Assembly (NCBI GenBank): GCA_913057205.1
Contig: CAJXNO010000001.1
Location: forward strand, 62,001 to 126,000
Source: an uncultured Flavobacteriales bacterium
GTDB taxonomy: Bacteria > Bacteroidota > Bacteroidia > Flavobacteriales_G > Salibacteraceae
DNA length: 64,000 nt
Direction of reading: 5' to 3'
Below the pieces are notes generated by a model. The model saw only the letters and a list, made by a program, of their open reading frames with translations, was not told the origin of the DNA and searched no databases. The position numbers and the translations under genes are program-made. Shown one piece after another: positions 7,910-17,187 of this stretch. Positions within the stretch are counted from its first letter, which is position 1. Each line of letters starts with the position of its first letter.

Positions 7910-8668
7910 ATGCATCCATTATCCGTCGTCATTATCACCCTCAACGAGGAGCGCAACATTGAACGCTGCATAAAAAGTGTTCAAGCGCTGGCAGATGAGG
8001 TGGTAGTGGTCGACTCCCTCTCAACGGATCGCACACGAGAGATCGCGCAACGACTTGGCGCCCGAGTGATCGAACAAGCCTTTCTCGGACACATCGAACA
8101 GAAGAATTTTGCGAAGGACCAAGCGAAGAACGATTGGGTGCTTTCTTTGGACGCAGACGAGGCATTGACTCAAGCGCTCGAAGCCTCTATAAGCTCTGTT
8201 TTGGAGAACCCCCAATACACAGGCTATCGCATGAATCGCCTGACGAATTTTTGTGGACAATGGATCAAGCATTCCGGGTGGTATCCAGACACCAAGCTGC
8301 GCCTGTTCCGAAAGGAAGCGGGTCGCTGGCAAGGAACCAATCCACATGACCGCTTCGATCTGGATGACAATGCACCCTCCGGTTTTTTGAAGGGGGATCT
8401 GCTGCATTATTCGTTCTACACCGTAGAGGAACACTTGGCGCAGATCGAGAAGTTCAGCAGCATCGCGGCAAAAGCAAAATTCGATAAAGGGGAATCGCTG
8501 CCTCCGATCATGCATCGGATCAAAGCGTTTGCGAAATTCTTCAAAGCGTATGTGCTCAAGCTGGGATTTCTAGACGGTTACTACGGTTGGGTAATCGCGC
8601 GGAACTCAGCGAAGGCCACCTATCTGAAGTACCAAAAGCTTCACCAACTCCAACGTCAAGCATCATGA
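7910..8668 (+). CDS. Glycosyltransferase family 2 (WaaE/KdtX-like)
   Basis: A 252-residue cytoplasmic GT-A fold sugar transferase of the lipopolysaccharide-core type. The nucleotide-sugar site is visible as VVIITLNEERNIERCIKSV at residues 6-24, VVVDSLSTDRT at about 35-45 and the metal-binding LSLDADEAL at about 78-86. WYPDTKLRLFRK and the HYSFYTVEEHL region are typical of WaaE-like enzymes that add glucose or heptose to lipid A core. The start overlaps the end of murF-alr almost exactly, and the stop overlaps the next glycosyltransferase start (ATGA), so the three form one operon for envelope synthesis. The exact donor and acceptor cannot be read. Confidence 0.92.
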   Translation: MHPLSVVIITLNEERNIERCIKSVQALADEVVVVDSLSTDRTREIAQRLGARVIEQAFLGHIEQKNFAKDQAKNDWVLSLDADEALTQALEASISSVLENPQYTGYRMNRLTNFCGQWIKHSGWYPDTKLRLFRKEAGRWQGTNPHDRFDLDDNAPSGFLKGDLLHYSFYTVEEHLAQIEKFSSIAAKAKFDKGESLPPIMHRIKAFAKFFKAYVLKLGFLDGYYGWVIARNSAKATYLKYQKLHQLQRQAS

Positions 8669-9759
8669 AGGTCCTTCACATATCATCGCCTAAAACCTGG
8701 CGTGGGGGAGAGCAGCAACTGATCTACCTCGTTGAAGAGCTGATGGGCCAAGGCATGGAACAGTTGGTGATGTGCCCATTCAACGCAGAGGTCCACAAGT
8801 ACTGCTTGAAACGACATATTCCACACATCACCTATTTCAAGGGCTTTTCTGGCAATCCAATGGTAGCTTTTCGGGTTTCTCATATCTGTAAGCGAGAGGG
8901 CATTGACCTGATCCACGTGCACGACAGCCATGCCCATAACTTTGCCGTGTTGAGCGCCGTTTTAACCAACAACCCGGTTCCGCTGATTGTGTCGAGACGC
9001 GTTGATTTTCCCGTGCGCGACTCCTCGTTTTCCTTGTACAAATACAACTACCCAAAGATTGCTAAGATCCTCTGTGTCTCTAAAGCGATCAAGACGATCA
9101 TGGAGGAGTTCATCGAGGATAAGAGCAAGTTAGAGGTAGTCTATTCCGGGGTTGACCTTAAGAAATTTGAAGGCGTGGAACCGAGCTCAACCCTCAGGGC
9201 TGCGTTAAAGGTAAGCCATGACCTACCCCTGATTGGTAATGTAGCTGCATTGGCCCCCCACAAAGACTATTTCACTTTTGTAGATACCGCAAAGCATTTT
9301 CTTGATGCGGGAGGAAAGGCGCATTTCGTGGCGATCGGTGATGGGCCATCCCGCAAAGAAGTAGGGGCCTACATCGCAGACCAAGGAATGAACAAGCATA
9401 TCACCTTACTGGGGTTTCGTACAGACGTGCTCTCCTTACTCGCATCGTTAGATGTTTTCCTGATTACCTCGGAAACCGAAGGCTTAGGCACCTCCATTCT
9501 GGATGCCTTGGCTTTGAAGCGACCGGTAGTTGCCACAGCAGCTGGAGGGATCGTTGAGGTGGTTGAACATGAGTTTACGGGCTTGTTGTGTCCGACCAAA
9601 GCCCCTAAGGAACTAGCCGCTGCATGTAAGCGCATGCTCGAAGACGACACACTGAGAGCGGCATGTCAGCAAGGGGGTTGGGAGAAGGTGCAGAAGTTTT
9701 CCAAGTCGGTAACTGCGGCGCAAACACGGGCGATCTACGAGTCGGTCTGTGGAGGTTGA
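8665..9759 (+). CDS. Glycosyltransferase family 4 (GT-B fold)
   Basis: A 364-residue glycosyltransferase, probably acting on lipopolysaccharide or surface polysaccharide. The N-terminal domain begins MKVLHISSPKTWRGGEQQL with the glycine-rich acceptor loop; the C-terminal domain has LIGNVAALAPHKDY, the donor-binding LLGFRTDVLSLLASLDVF and TSETEGLGTSILDALALKRPVVAT with the paired Glu motif of GT4 enzymes. The track ORF begins 26 codons earlier inside the previous gene; the ATG at 8665 overlaps that gene's TGA and gives a standard start. Its last 25 bases overlap the convergent O-antigen ligase gene. Confidence 0.93.
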   Translation: MKVLHISSPKTWRGGEQQLIYLVEELMGQGMEQLVMCPFNAEVHKYCLKRHIPHITYFKGFSGNPMVAFRVSHICKREGIDLIHVHDSHAHNFAVLSAVLTNNPVPLIVSRRVDFPVRDSSFSLYKYNYPKIAKILCVSKAIKTIMEEFIEDKSKLEVVYSGVDLKKFEGVEPSSTLRAALKVSHDLPLIGNVAALAPHKDYFTFVDTAKHFLDAGGKAHFVAIGDGPSRKEVGAYIADQGMNKHITLLGFRTDVLSLLASLDVFLITSETEGLGTSILDALALKRPVVATAAGGIVEVVEHEFTGLLCPTKAPKELAAACKRMLEDDTLRAACQQGGWEKVQKFSKSVTAAQTRAIYESVCGG

Positions 9760-11324
9760 TCCTTTCCAGAGCCTCTTCCAAAAAGCAGCAGTGCGTTGAA
9801 GAATGCAAATAGGGTCACCCCATTCTGTGTTTCTAGGGTGTCTTCATTCAGCATACTGGCATACAGGATGATACTGAAACCGATGTACAAGAAGGAATTG
9901 GCTTTGCTGTTCAGCAAGAACGGCAGAAGTATGCTGGCGATGAAGGTGACCAAGCCAAGCAGTCCGAAGGAGATCGCGATGGCCAGGAATTGGTTGTGGG
10001 TGCGCAAGCGATATTCCGGGAGCAGTTTGATGTTCATCTTGTCGTACATCTCATCGAAGGAAAGGTTGATATCACCTGTTCCCACGCCGATCAGCCAATG
10101 TTCCTTGAAGATCTCCCAGCCGGTTTGCCAGAAGACGAGGCGCTGCGTTACCGAGTGACCTTGAACACGCTTCTCCTTCATCATCCGGTCGAATTCCCAA
10201 ATGACGGTATATACGCGGTTGTCGATCGGATTACCGTAGATGAAACGTATGTTGGCAATGCCATTTTCCACCGCCTCGATGTCGGCGTCGGTGAGTGCGT
10301 TTACGCCCACTGAGTCTTTGTGCAATCCCTTGCTGGTGAGGTATCGGATGAGGGTGGCGTTAACGGCCTGACCACTCCGGTCTCGATCGGTCCAGAAGTT
10401 CAGCTCACTCCGCTTATTCCATTCTCGTTCCAACTCCTCCGGCGCGAGGTATAGGTTGATGTAATGCCCATTTTCGAGGTTCAAGCTGGTGGTGTCATGG
10501 GTGTATGCCTCGTTGCCTACCGTGTGGCTGGGAAGTTTGGAGAAGTCAGGCCGTTCATCAGGGTAAAAGGCATCTACCTGTAAAATGATGTAGAAGCCGA
10601 CCAACAAGGGCGTGATCGTCAATGCAGTATATCCGATGGTTTTGAGTCTGTTGCTCCTGACAAAGCTCAAGGTGTAGAGCAACAAAAGGTAGCTGCAAAG
10701 CAGCCAGATCACAATGCCGGTCATCGATTGGAGGATAAAGACAAACACACTCAACCAGATCGCCAACAGCGTGTAGCTCAGTCGTGCGCCTGGGTTTTCA
10801 TCTTCGTTCCAGGCTTGGTGGAGCAAGAACAAATAGGCCAGACAAACCATCAACGCATAGCGAATATGGCTGGTGAACAAGGAGATGGATCGGAAATCGA
10901 TGTTTGGTTGATCCCTGATCTGCAGGTACTCATAGGTCGAGATGAAAGAGGTGAGGATAACCGTGGCAGAGAAGAGTCCGGTGATGAGTAAGAATTCCTT
11001 CCGCTTCAACGGGTCAGACAGTGCGATCACGATAGGGTAGAGCAGCAATGGAAGCTTTACGCGCAGGTCCTTGAAGGCAAAGGCGTAGTCACTCGTCCAG
11101 ATCAGTCCAACGACATGAATCACATAAACGGCCACCAGAGCGATCACCAGCGGCGATGAGGTAAGCTTTTTCCACCGTTCCAAGTATCGACCTTCCAACA
11201 AGAAGTTTGCAGCAAGAACAATTCCCCCAATGCTCATGAAGGCTTTAGACAGCGGCAAGCCAACTGCCACGAGGCACAGAGACAATAAGAAGATCCACCG
11301 ATGATGGGTTTCTTTCAGGAGCAT
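9735..11324 (-). CDS. O-antigen ligase family membrane protein (Wzy/WaaL-like)
   Basis: A 529-residue polytopic membrane protein with about ten hydrophobic segments and a long periplasmic loop in the middle (about residues 245-380), the layout of O-antigen ligases and Wzy polymerases. The loop is followed by LVFWQTGWEIFKEHWLIGVGTGDINLSFDEMY and LRTHNQFLAIAISFGLLGL, matching the Wzy_C signature (IGVG ... HN). It would join or polymerise glycan on a lipid carrier in the inner membrane. It lies convergent to the two glycosyltransferase genes and overlaps the last one by 25 bases. It cannot be decided from sequence whether it is ligase or polymerase. Confidence 0.9.
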   Translation of the reverse strand: MLLKETHHRWIFLLSLCLVAVGLPLSKAFMSIGGIVLAANFLLEGRYLERWKKLTSSPLVIALVAVYVIHVVGLIWTSDYAFAFKDLRVKLPLLLYPIVIALSDPLKRKEFLLITGLFSATVILTSFISTYEYLQIRDQPNIDFRSISLFTSHIRYALMVCLAYLFLLHQAWNEDENPGARLSYTLLAIWLSVFVFILQSMTGIVIWLLCSYLLLLYTLSFVRSNRLKTIGYTALTITPLLVGFYIILQVDAFYPDERPDFSKLPSHTVGNEAYTHDTTSLNLENGHYINLYLAPEELEREWNKRSELNFWTDRDRSGQAVNATLIRYLTSKGLHKDSVGVNALTDADIEAVENGIANIRFIYGNPIDNRVYTVIWEFDRMMKEKRVQGHSVTQRLVFWQTGWEIFKEHWLIGVGTGDINLSFDEMYDKMNIKLLPEYRLRTHNQFLAIAISFGLLGLVTFIASILLPFLLNSKANSFLYIGFSIILYASMLNEDTLETQNGVTLFAFFNALLLFGRGSGKDQPPQTDS

Positions 11325-11364
11325 GTAGGTTCAGTTCGGTTCGTTCAGGACTGTCAGTGGCTTC

Positions 11365-13044
11365 TTAGCCCTTTTTGATCTGACAGTCGTCACAGGTCCC
11401 TTCAAGAACGGACGTGTACCGTTCTTTATTGCCAAGCACTTCCAAGGAACGTTGAACGTCTGGATCATGTTTCATGAAGGCGCGCATACGTCCGGTTGAG
11501 AAGTAATAGCGACTGGCGATCTCGTTCTCCAAGATGATCTGGATCTCTTTGCGGAATTTGTACAGGTCTTCTTTTCGATCGCGCTCCAGTCCTTTTGCCA
11601 AAGCAGCGTATTCATCCTCAACTTCTGTCCAGAACTCATCTTCCTCGATGACTTCTTTCAATTCCTTCATCATTTCCGTGCTGCTTGTGCGGTATTCAAA
11701 GTCACGTGAAAGGGCGAATTCAACGAAGTCATCATACTCCTCATCGCTCATCGTGAATGCCTCTGGCGCGCCGATGCTGTCATGAGAGAAATAGTAATTG
11801 GTGGCATAGTCAAACAAGATGTTCTCACTCAACATCGTTGCCAATAGGTCGCTGTAAGGCTCCATGTCAACCACGAGGTCAGGAACGATGCCGTGACCGT
11901 CTTCCACCACGCGACCATTGCGCGTAGTGAAGGTGGTTACCAGTGAATCGGGGACCTCAGCTGCGCGGCCACGTTCATCTCGCTTTCCGTAGTCGATGCG
12001 CTGAATGCAGCGTCCGCTTGGGGTGTAGTACTTGGCGATGGTAAGTTTGAGGATGGAGTTGTAAGAGAGGTTGGTCGTGGTCTGCACCAAGCCCTTACCA
12101 AAGCTTTCTTGTCCAACAATCACCGCCCGATCCAGGTCTTGAAGCGTTCCTGAAACGATCTCTGAGGCAGAAGCCGAGCTTTCATCGATCATCACAACAA
12201 GCGGAATGTCGAGGTCGATTGGGTTGTTCAAGGCGCGATGCATGCTGTAGTGCTCTTTGAGTTTACCCTTGGTTTCTACCACCATCTCCCCTTTGGGGAC
12301 AAAGAAGTTCACGATGTTCACCGCTTCATTCAGCAGTCCACCGCCATTTCCGCGAAGGTCGAGAATGAGCTTCTTCATGCCCTTCTCATTCTCGAGTTCA
12401 TCATACGCTTCGCGCACCTCCCGACTAGCAGTTTGGGTGAACCCACGGAGGCTGATGTAGCCCACTTCATCGTCGATCATACCGTAGTAAGGCACATCAT
12501 CCAACTTGATCTTCTCTCGAATGATGGTAGTGGTGATCTCTTCTTCGGTAGCTGGACGATAGACCGTCACTTCCACCTCAGAACCGGATTCACCCCGAAG
12601 CAGGTCGCTTAATTCAGAGGAGTTCTTTCCTTCTGCGTTGATGCTACCCACTTTCTTGATGACGTCTCCGGCCATCAACCCCGCCTTGACCGCCGGTGAA
12701 TCTTCATAGGGTTCGGTGATCATCACATCTCCATCGCGGGTTCCGATCATGGCTCCGATACCCCCGTATTCGTGCGTGGTCATGAATTTGTAATCTTCGA
12801 TGTCGGCTTCAGGAATGTAGTTTGTGTATGGATCCAAGGAGCGCAGCATAGCATCGATTCCGGTCTTAACAAGCTTGCCTGGATTGGTCTCTTCAACGTA
12901 GCTCACGTTGATCTCGCGGTAAACGCCGCTGAAGATGTCGAGGTTCTTCGATATCTCGAAATAGCTTTCTACGTAAGCGCTTCCGCCAATAGCAACTACG
13001 GCCAGTGCAGCGATGATCGTAAGTTTCTTCCAGTACTTCTTCAT
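11365..13044 (-). CDS. S41 family C-terminal processing protease
   Basis: A 559-residue periplasmic serine protease anchored by one N-terminal membrane segment (LTIIAALAVVAIGGSAYV). A PDZ domain follows (YGGIGAMIGTRDGDVMI ... AGLMAGDVIKKVG), then the S41 catalytic domain with the nucleophile in IDESSASASEIVSG and the general-base Lys in GQESFGKGLVQ. The C-terminal 200 residues are a helical, charged extension common in Bacteroidota homologues. It trims the C-terminal ends of envelope proteins. The track ORF has 28 extra N-terminal residues that are antisense-like; the ATG at 13044 (MKKYWKKLT) lies 10 bases after yidD and is the better start. Confidence 0.95.
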   Translation of the reverse strand: MKKYWKKLTIIAALAVVAIGGSAYVESYFEISKNLDIFSGVYREINVSYVEETNPGKLVKTGIDAMLRSLDPYTNYIPEADIEDYKFMTTHEYGGIGAMIGTRDGDVMITEPYEDSPAVKAGLMAGDVIKKVGSINAEGKNSSELSDLLRGESGSEVEVTVYRPATEEEITTTIIREKIKLDDVPYYGMIDDEVGYISLRGFTQTASREVREAYDELENEKGMKKLILDLRGNGGGLLNEAVNIVNFFVPKGEMVVETKGKLKEHYSMHRALNNPIDLDIPLVVMIDESSASASEIVSGTLQDLDRAVIVGQESFGKGLVQTTTNLSYNSILKLTIAKYYTPSGRCIQRIDYGKRDERGRAAEVPDSLVTTFTTRNGRVVEDGHGIVPDLVVDMEPYSDLLATMLSENILFDYATNYYFSHDSIGAPEAFTMSDEEYDDFVEFALSRDFEYRTSSTEMMKELKEVIEEDEFWTEVEDEYAALAKGLERDRKEDLYKFRKEIQIILENEIASRYYFSTGRMRAFMKHDPDVQRSLEVLGNKERYTSVLEGTCDDCQIKKG

Positions 13045-13054
13045 GTCATTCAAA

Positions 13055-13267
13055 TTAAGGAACGGGGTCGTAGCCGCTGCCTCCCCAAGGGTGGCATGAG
13101 GCAAATCGTTTAATGGTAAGTCGAGCACCTTTCCAGGGACCGTGTTTTTTCAAGGCTTGAACTCCGTACTCTGAACACGTCGGAGTGTACCGGCAGGTGG
13201 CTGGAAAAAAAGGAGAGATGCCGCCTTGATAGAAACGGATCAAAAAGATGAAAAACTTAGCGATCAT
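13055..13267 (-). CDS. yidD: Membrane protein insertion efficiency factor YidD
   Basis: A 70-residue protein with an N-terminal amphipathic helix ([17 protein letters not shown]) and the family signature [19 protein letters not shown] followed by [17 protein letters not shown], including the three conserved cysteines. It assists YidC-dependent membrane insertion at the inner membrane. Its start overlaps the end of rnpA by 11 bases, the classic rnpA-yidD arrangement, although rpmH and yidC are not beside it here. Confidence 0.97.
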   Translation of the reverse strand: MIAKFFIFLIRFYQGGISPFFPATCRYTPTCSEYGVQALKKHGPWKGARLTIKRFASCHPWGGSGYDPVP

Positions 13268-13655
13268 GCCCTAATTCCTGCTCGATGGAACGTAAAAGTA
13301 ACACCATTTTATCACGAATGAGCTCATAAGAGATGTTATCACTTTTCAATGTGATGAACAGCAGCGCTAGGGGTAGGTCGTGCTCTGAAAGGATTTGCTC
13401 AAACGGGCCTGCGTGCTGGCGATAGGCCTCCCTCAACCAACGTTTGATCTGGTTGCGCTGAACCGCGGTCTTGTAGTGTTTTTTCGGAGCAACGAAACCC
13501 ACTTGAACAGGTACGTTTGCAGGCAGATCCGCCGCGCTATACATGCACAATAGCGGATGCTTTAACTTTCGTGTGCCTTTGGAAAAAAGCGTTTCAAAGA
13601 GCTTCTTGTGCTTCAATCGACGCTTTTCGGGAAAGCTATGTTCGTGCTCGTTCAC
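13257..13655 (-). CDS. rnpA: Ribonuclease P protein component
   Basis: A 132-residue basic protein that binds RNase P RNA and helps it cut the 5' leader from pre-tRNA. The N-terminal [18 protein letters not shown] region and the RNA-binding helix [16 protein letters not shown] match the family; the usual RNR is RNQ here. [13 protein letters not shown] is the strand before the helix. It overlaps yidD by 11 bases and follows hemD by 29 bases in a minus-strand block. Confidence 0.95.
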   Translation of the reverse strand: MNEHEHSFPEKRRLKHKKLFETLFSKGTRKLKHPLLCMYSAADLPANVPVQVGFVAPKKHYKTAVQRNQIKRWLREAYRQHAGPFEQILSEHDLPLALLFITLKSDNISYELIRDKMVLLLRSIEQELGHDR

Positions 13656-13684
13656 AGGAGCAAAAGTCTGAATTGTTGGCGGGA

Positions 13685-14452
13685 TTACTTCGCGCTTTCC
13701 TTCACGTAAGCTTGAATAGCTGCCGTCATGGAAGGGTACTCAGGCGTAGGAGCGCTGCAATCCAAGCGAAGGTCGTGCTCTGCTATGGCCTTGTGGGTGG
13801 TAGCACCAAAGGCCGCAATGCGGGTCTCTCCTTGCTCAAAATCAGGGAAGTTGTGGAACAAGCTCTTGATTCCGCTCGGGCTGAAGAATACCAGCATATC
13901 GTACTTCACATCCTCGAGATCGCTAAGGTCGCTGATCACGGTTCGGTAGTAGATCGCTCGTGTGTATTTGATGTCAGCGCTGTCCAATTGGTTGGTGATG
14001 TCTTCCTTCAGCTTATCGGCAGAAGGTAACAAGAAACGCTCGTTGCCGTGCTTCTTGATCATTGGCATCAGGTCGGCAAATCTGCGCTCACCAACAAAGA
14101 TCTTTCGCTTGCGGTACACCACATATTTCTGCAGGTAGTAAGCGATGGCTTCTGACATGCAGAAGTATTTCATGGTGTCTGGTACAGTAACACGTGACTC
14201 GCCGCAAAGGCGGAAGAAATGGTCAACGGCATTGCGTGATGTGAAGATCACAGCGTTGTGATCCAACACCTGGATGCGTTGCTTGCGAAACTCTTGAGCG
14301 GTGAGGCCTTCAACATGGATGAACGGACGGAAATCAATCTTCAACTTCATCTTGCTGGCGAGGTCGAAATAAGGCGACTTATCTCCTTCAGGCTTGGGTT
14401 GACTGACCAAGATGGTCTTGATTTTTTTCTTCTTCTTAGCTTCCGTGCTCAT
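13685..14452 (-). CDS. hemD: Uroporphyrinogen-III synthase (HemD family)
   Basis: A 255-residue protein of the HemD fold, which closes hydroxymethylbilane with ring-D inversion to uroporphyrinogen III in heme synthesis. The pattern TILVSQPKPEGD at the start, VIFTSRNAVDHFFRL at about residue 68, KIFVGERRFADLM and YDMLVFFSPSGIKSLFHNFPDF near 185, and IAAFGATTHKAIAEHDLRLD near 215 match this poorly conserved family. It sits between DUF4271 and rnpA on the minus strand, a usual Bacteroidota order. A role in heme synthesis is inferred by family; other hem genes are not in the window. Confidence 0.85.
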   Translation of the reverse strand: MSTEAKKKKKIKTILVSQPKPEGDKSPYFDLASKMKLKIDFRPFIHVEGLTAQEFRKQRIQVLDHNAVIFTSRNAVDHFFRLCGESRVTVPDTMKYFCMSEAIAYYLQKYVVYRKRKIFVGERRFADLMPMIKKHGNERFLLPSADKLKEDITNQLDSADIKYTRAIYYRTVISDLSDLEDVKYDMLVFFSPSGIKSLFHNFPDFEQGETRIAAFGATTHKAIAEHDLRLDCSAPTPEYPSMTAAIQAYVKESAK

Positions 14453-14468
14453 ACCGATGTGCTCTTGT

Positions 14469-15137
14469 TTATGCTACTTGTCTCCAAACTGCCATCCCAA
14501 CCATTACGGGGGGCAAAATTTCGAGCGCGCAAAGGTACAAAACATTATACAGTAGAGGCACGTGCATTTGTTGCTGGGTGACGCTAAAAAGCCGGAGGGA
14601 ACGGATGATGTAGAACAAGAGGAAGAGTCCTAAACCGAGCAAACTCAACGGCCGTGTGAGGTAGGGCGGACCGAAGGCAATGGCGATGGAGATTGGCAAG
14701 ACGATGAGGGCTAAAATGAAGTTGTTGAGCAGCCAATGGGTAGAATGCGATGAAAGCACTTTACGCAGATCAAAGAGGTAGGCCAGAAAGAGGTACCCAA
14801 CACCACGAACAAGGGTAAGGCCGGCCAAGACCAAGGCGAAAAGCAGGAAGCGAAACGTGAACTGAAAGGTGTCGGCAATTCCCAGGTGTCCGAACGAAAG
14901 ACTCAAGAAGATCGAGAGGATGCCAAGTACAGTAAAAAAGAGTGGTACGGCCACGCGGTTGAAGGCGCGTTCTTGCCTCAGTTGTTGATCGAGTAGAGAA
15001 GGGTTGATGAAGGCACGAATGAATACCCCGAGGCGCTGTCCCTCACTCTGACGAAGCACCCCCAAAATGAACAAGACCAACAAGATGAGAAGGAATTCTG
15101 CGTTTTGTCCGTTCGTTGTGCGTTCGATCCATTCCAT
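14469..15137 (-). CDS. DUF4271 membrane protein
   Basis: A 222-residue inner-membrane protein with about six hydrophobic helices, matching DUF4271, a Bacteroidota family of unknown function. It starts just downstream of a -7 element (15152-15145), so its mRNA would have almost no leader, and it ends 16 bases before hemD. It is probably the first gene of the DUF4271-hemD-rnpA-yidD-S41 run. No catalytic motif is visible. Confidence 0.85.
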   Translation of the reverse strand: MEWIERTTNGQNAEFLLILLVLFILGVLRQSEGQRLGVFIRAFINPSLLDQQLRQERAFNRVAVPLFFTVLGILSIFLSLSFGHLGIADTFQFTFRFLLFALVLAGLTLVRGVGYLFLAYLFDLRKVLSSHSTHWLLNNFILALIVLPISIAIAFGPPYLTRPLSLLGLGLFLLFYIIRSLRLFSVTQQQMHVPLLYNVLYLCALEILPPVMVGMAVWRQVA

Positions 15138-15144
15138 GCGTTGA

Positions 15145-15152
15145 CAAAGCTA
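15145..15152 (-). promoter_or_regulatory. Bacteroidota -7 element of DUF4271
   Basis: TAGCTTTG on the minus strand fits TAnnTTTG and lies eight bases before the DUF4271 ATG. The -33 region is weak. Transcription would start nearly at the ATG. Confidence 0.5.
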
Positions 15153-15214
15153 TGTGCTTCGTGAACAATTTCAGGCGAACAAACTTCTAAATTCGCACAA
15201 GCAATTGAAACAAG

Positions 15215-16399
15215 ATGGCAAATCGAGAAGACCGCTTTCAGGGCGTAGACTATTACAACATTGATGACCTCCTGACCGAAGAACATAAACTGATCCGCGA
15301 CAGCGCACGCGCATGGGTCAAAAAGGAGGTGAGTCCGATCATCGAGGAGGCGTATGAAAAGGCGGAGTTTCCTCGCCATTTGATCAGCGGGTTGGCGGAG
15401 ATTGGGGCTTTTGGTCCCTACATTCCTGAAGAATACGGCGGGCCAGGGCTCGATCAGATCTCGTATGGTTTGTTGATGCAAGAGCTGGAGCGAGCAGACA
15501 GCGGCTTACGCAGTACGGCATCTGTGCAAAGCTCGTTGGTGATGTACCCAATCTATGCCTACGGCAACGAAGAACAGCGCAAGAAGTATTTACCAAAACT
15601 TGCGTCAGGTGAGATGGTAGGATGCTTTGGACTCACCGAACCGGATCACGGCAGCAATCCTGGTGGCATGACCACCAATTTCAAGGAAGATGGTGACCAT
15701 GTGATTTTGAACGGCGCCAAGATGTGGATCTCCAATGCTCCGTTTGCAGACATCGCGGTGGTTTGGGCAAAGAACGAAGAAGGACGCATCCACGGTTTGA
15801 TCGTTGAGCGTGGGATGGAAGGATTCTCTACCCCAACCATGCACGGTAAATGGTCACTGCGCGCAAGCGATACCGGGGAGTTGGTATTCGACAACGTACG
15901 CGTTCCAAAGGCGAACATTCTACCGAACAAGTCAGGTTTAGGAGCCCCATTGGGATGCTTGGACTCTGCACGCTATGGCATCAGCTGGGGTGCGATCGGC
16001 GCGGCAATGGATTGCTATGATACAGCGCTCAGGTACGCGAAGGAGCGGCAGCAATTCGGACGGCCTATTGCATCCTTCCAGTTGCAACAAAAGAAGCTGG
16101 CTGAGATGATCACAGAGATCACGAAAGCGCAGTTAATGGTCCTCCGCCTCGGACAGTTGAAGAACGAAGGAAAAGCCACCTCCGCACAGATTTCAATGGC
16201 GAAACGCAACAGCGTTGAGATCGCACTAAAGGTTGCAAGAGAAGCACGTCAAGTGCTGGGGGGAATGGGCATCACCAATGAGTACCCGATCATGCGTCAC
16301 ATGATGAACTTAGAGTCGGTGGTGACCTATGAAGGAACCCATGACATCCACTTGCTGATCACAGGCTTGGACATTACCGGGGAGAACGGGTTTAAGTAA
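15215..16399 (+). CDS. Acyl-CoA dehydrogenase, glutaryl-CoA dehydrogenase-like
   Basis: A 394-residue FAD enzyme that oxidises and decarboxylates glutaryl-CoA to crotonyl-CoA in lysine or tryptophan breakdown. Features typical of this branch are SGLRSTASVQSSLVMYPI, CFGLTEPDHGSNPGGM (FAD/substrate loop), RQQFGRPIASFQLQQ, the ARQVLGGMGITNEYPI segment and the catalytic Glu in VVTYEGTHDIHLL. Length and motifs are complete. It is a single plus-strand gene with a -7-like TAAATTCG upstream. The glutaryl-CoA assignment is by similarity of these motifs; a related short-chain specificity is possible. Confidence 0.92.
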   Translation: MANREDRFQGVDYYNIDDLLTEEHKLIRDSARAWVKKEVSPIIEEAYEKAEFPRHLISGLAEIGAFGPYIPEEYGGPGLDQISYGLLMQELERADSGLRSTASVQSSLVMYPIYAYGNEEQRKKYLPKLASGEMVGCFGLTEPDHGSNPGGMTTNFKEDGDHVILNGAKMWISNAPFADIAVVWAKNEEGRIHGLIVERGMEGFSTPTMHGKWSLRASDTGELVFDNVRVPKANILPNKSGLGAPLGCLDSARYGISWGAIGAAMDCYDTALRYAKERQQFGRPIASFQLQQKKLAEMITEITKAQLMVLRLGQLKNEGKATSAQISMAKRNSVEIALKVAREARQVLGGMGITNEYPIMRHMMNLESVVTYEGTHDIHLLITGLDITGENGFK

Positions 16400-16483
16400 G
16401 GGAACGAGCGCAGACTTGCAGTTTGCGTGAGTTTAGCTGCATTTCTCAAGCTGGGAGCATGGTTTGTAATTCTTTGGTTGATT

Positions 16484-17011
16484 TTACTTGGTGGACCTTT
16501 TATATCCAATCTCAGATCGCGGGGTATCCTGAAGCTGGATAAACTGCTTCAAGTACTCAAAAATGGCGGCGATCTTCTCGTCTTGACCAGCAACCGTTTT
16601 TTCCATCTGTTCTACCTTCAACAGGATGTCTTTATGGGTCAGGATCATCTCACGCATCTTGGTAAAGACACGGATGATCTGGATATTGACCTTGATGGCT
16701 ATATCGCTGTTTAACACGCTTGAGAGCATTGCGACACCTTGTTCTGTAAAAACGAACGGCAGCGTTCTTCGACCTCCCCAACTTGAGGTCGCATTTTGCG
16801 ACTTCAAGTTTTCCCATTGCTCGGATGTGAGCTGGAACATAAAGTCATCAGGAAAGCGGTACTGATTCCGTTTAACTTGTTCGTTAAGGCGCTTAGTTTC
16901 TACCCGATACAGTTCAGCTAGGTCACTATCCAACATGACCTTTTCGCCATTTACCAGATAGATTTTGTTCAGGATAGCTTCACTCGGAATGCTTACTTCT
17001 TTGCTCATCAT
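16484..17011 (-). CDS. ORF6N domain protein
   Basis: A 175-residue protein with an N-terminal ORF6N domain (IYLVNGEKVMLDSDLAELYRVETKRLNEQVKRN, then RFPDDFMFQLTSEQW and FVFTEQGVAMLSSVLNSDIA), a DNA-binding module found in phage and plasmid regulators and widely in Bacteroidota chromosomes. The C-terminal third is a coiled coil (ILTHKDILLKVEQMEKTVAGQDEKI). The track ORF is 16 residues longer, but that part overlaps the predicted promoter; the ATG at 17011 (MMSKEVSIP) is preferred. Neighbours give no hint of a target. Probably acquired laterally. Confidence 0.88.
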   Translation of the reverse strand: MMSKEVSIPSEAILNKIYLVNGEKVMLDSDLAELYRVETKRLNEQVKRNQYRFPDDFMFQLTSEQWENLKSQNATSSWGGRRTLPFVFTEQGVAMLSSVLNSDIAIKVNIQIIRVFTKMREMILTHKDILLKVEQMEKTVAGQDEKIAAIFEYLKQFIQLQDTPRSEIGYKRSTK

Positions 17012-17047
17012 GCTATAAGATGCTATTGAACGACTGTAGCAATGGCC

Positions 17048-17055
17048 CAAATCTA
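17048..17055 (-). promoter_or_regulatory. Bacteroidota -7 element of the ORF6N gene
   Basis: TAGATTTG on the minus strand fits TAnnTTTG, 36 bases before the chosen ATG at 17011. It decides against the longer track start at 17059. The stretch from 17056 to 17187 holds nothing else I can support. Confidence 0.45.
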
Positions 17056-17187
17056 GCATGGACTTACCGTAAGCGCTTTGCGCTATGTGCGTAGATACTT
17101 CTCGTTGTTGGCGCAGAATCGGAATAGGAGTTTTGTTGCGGGAGAGAAATGAATGGAAAGCATGTCAGTGCTCGCCAAGAGCGCTTG

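Noticed and set aside
12238-12612. 124-residue plus-strand ORF inside the S41 protease gene
   Set aside because: Antisense shadow of a clear protease domain; the same applies to the long ORFs inside murF-alr, glycosyltransferases, RND pump and asnS.
16400-16440. Imperfect hairpin after the glutaryl-CoA dehydrogenase gene as a terminator
   Set aside because: The stem contains mismatches and no T-run follows.
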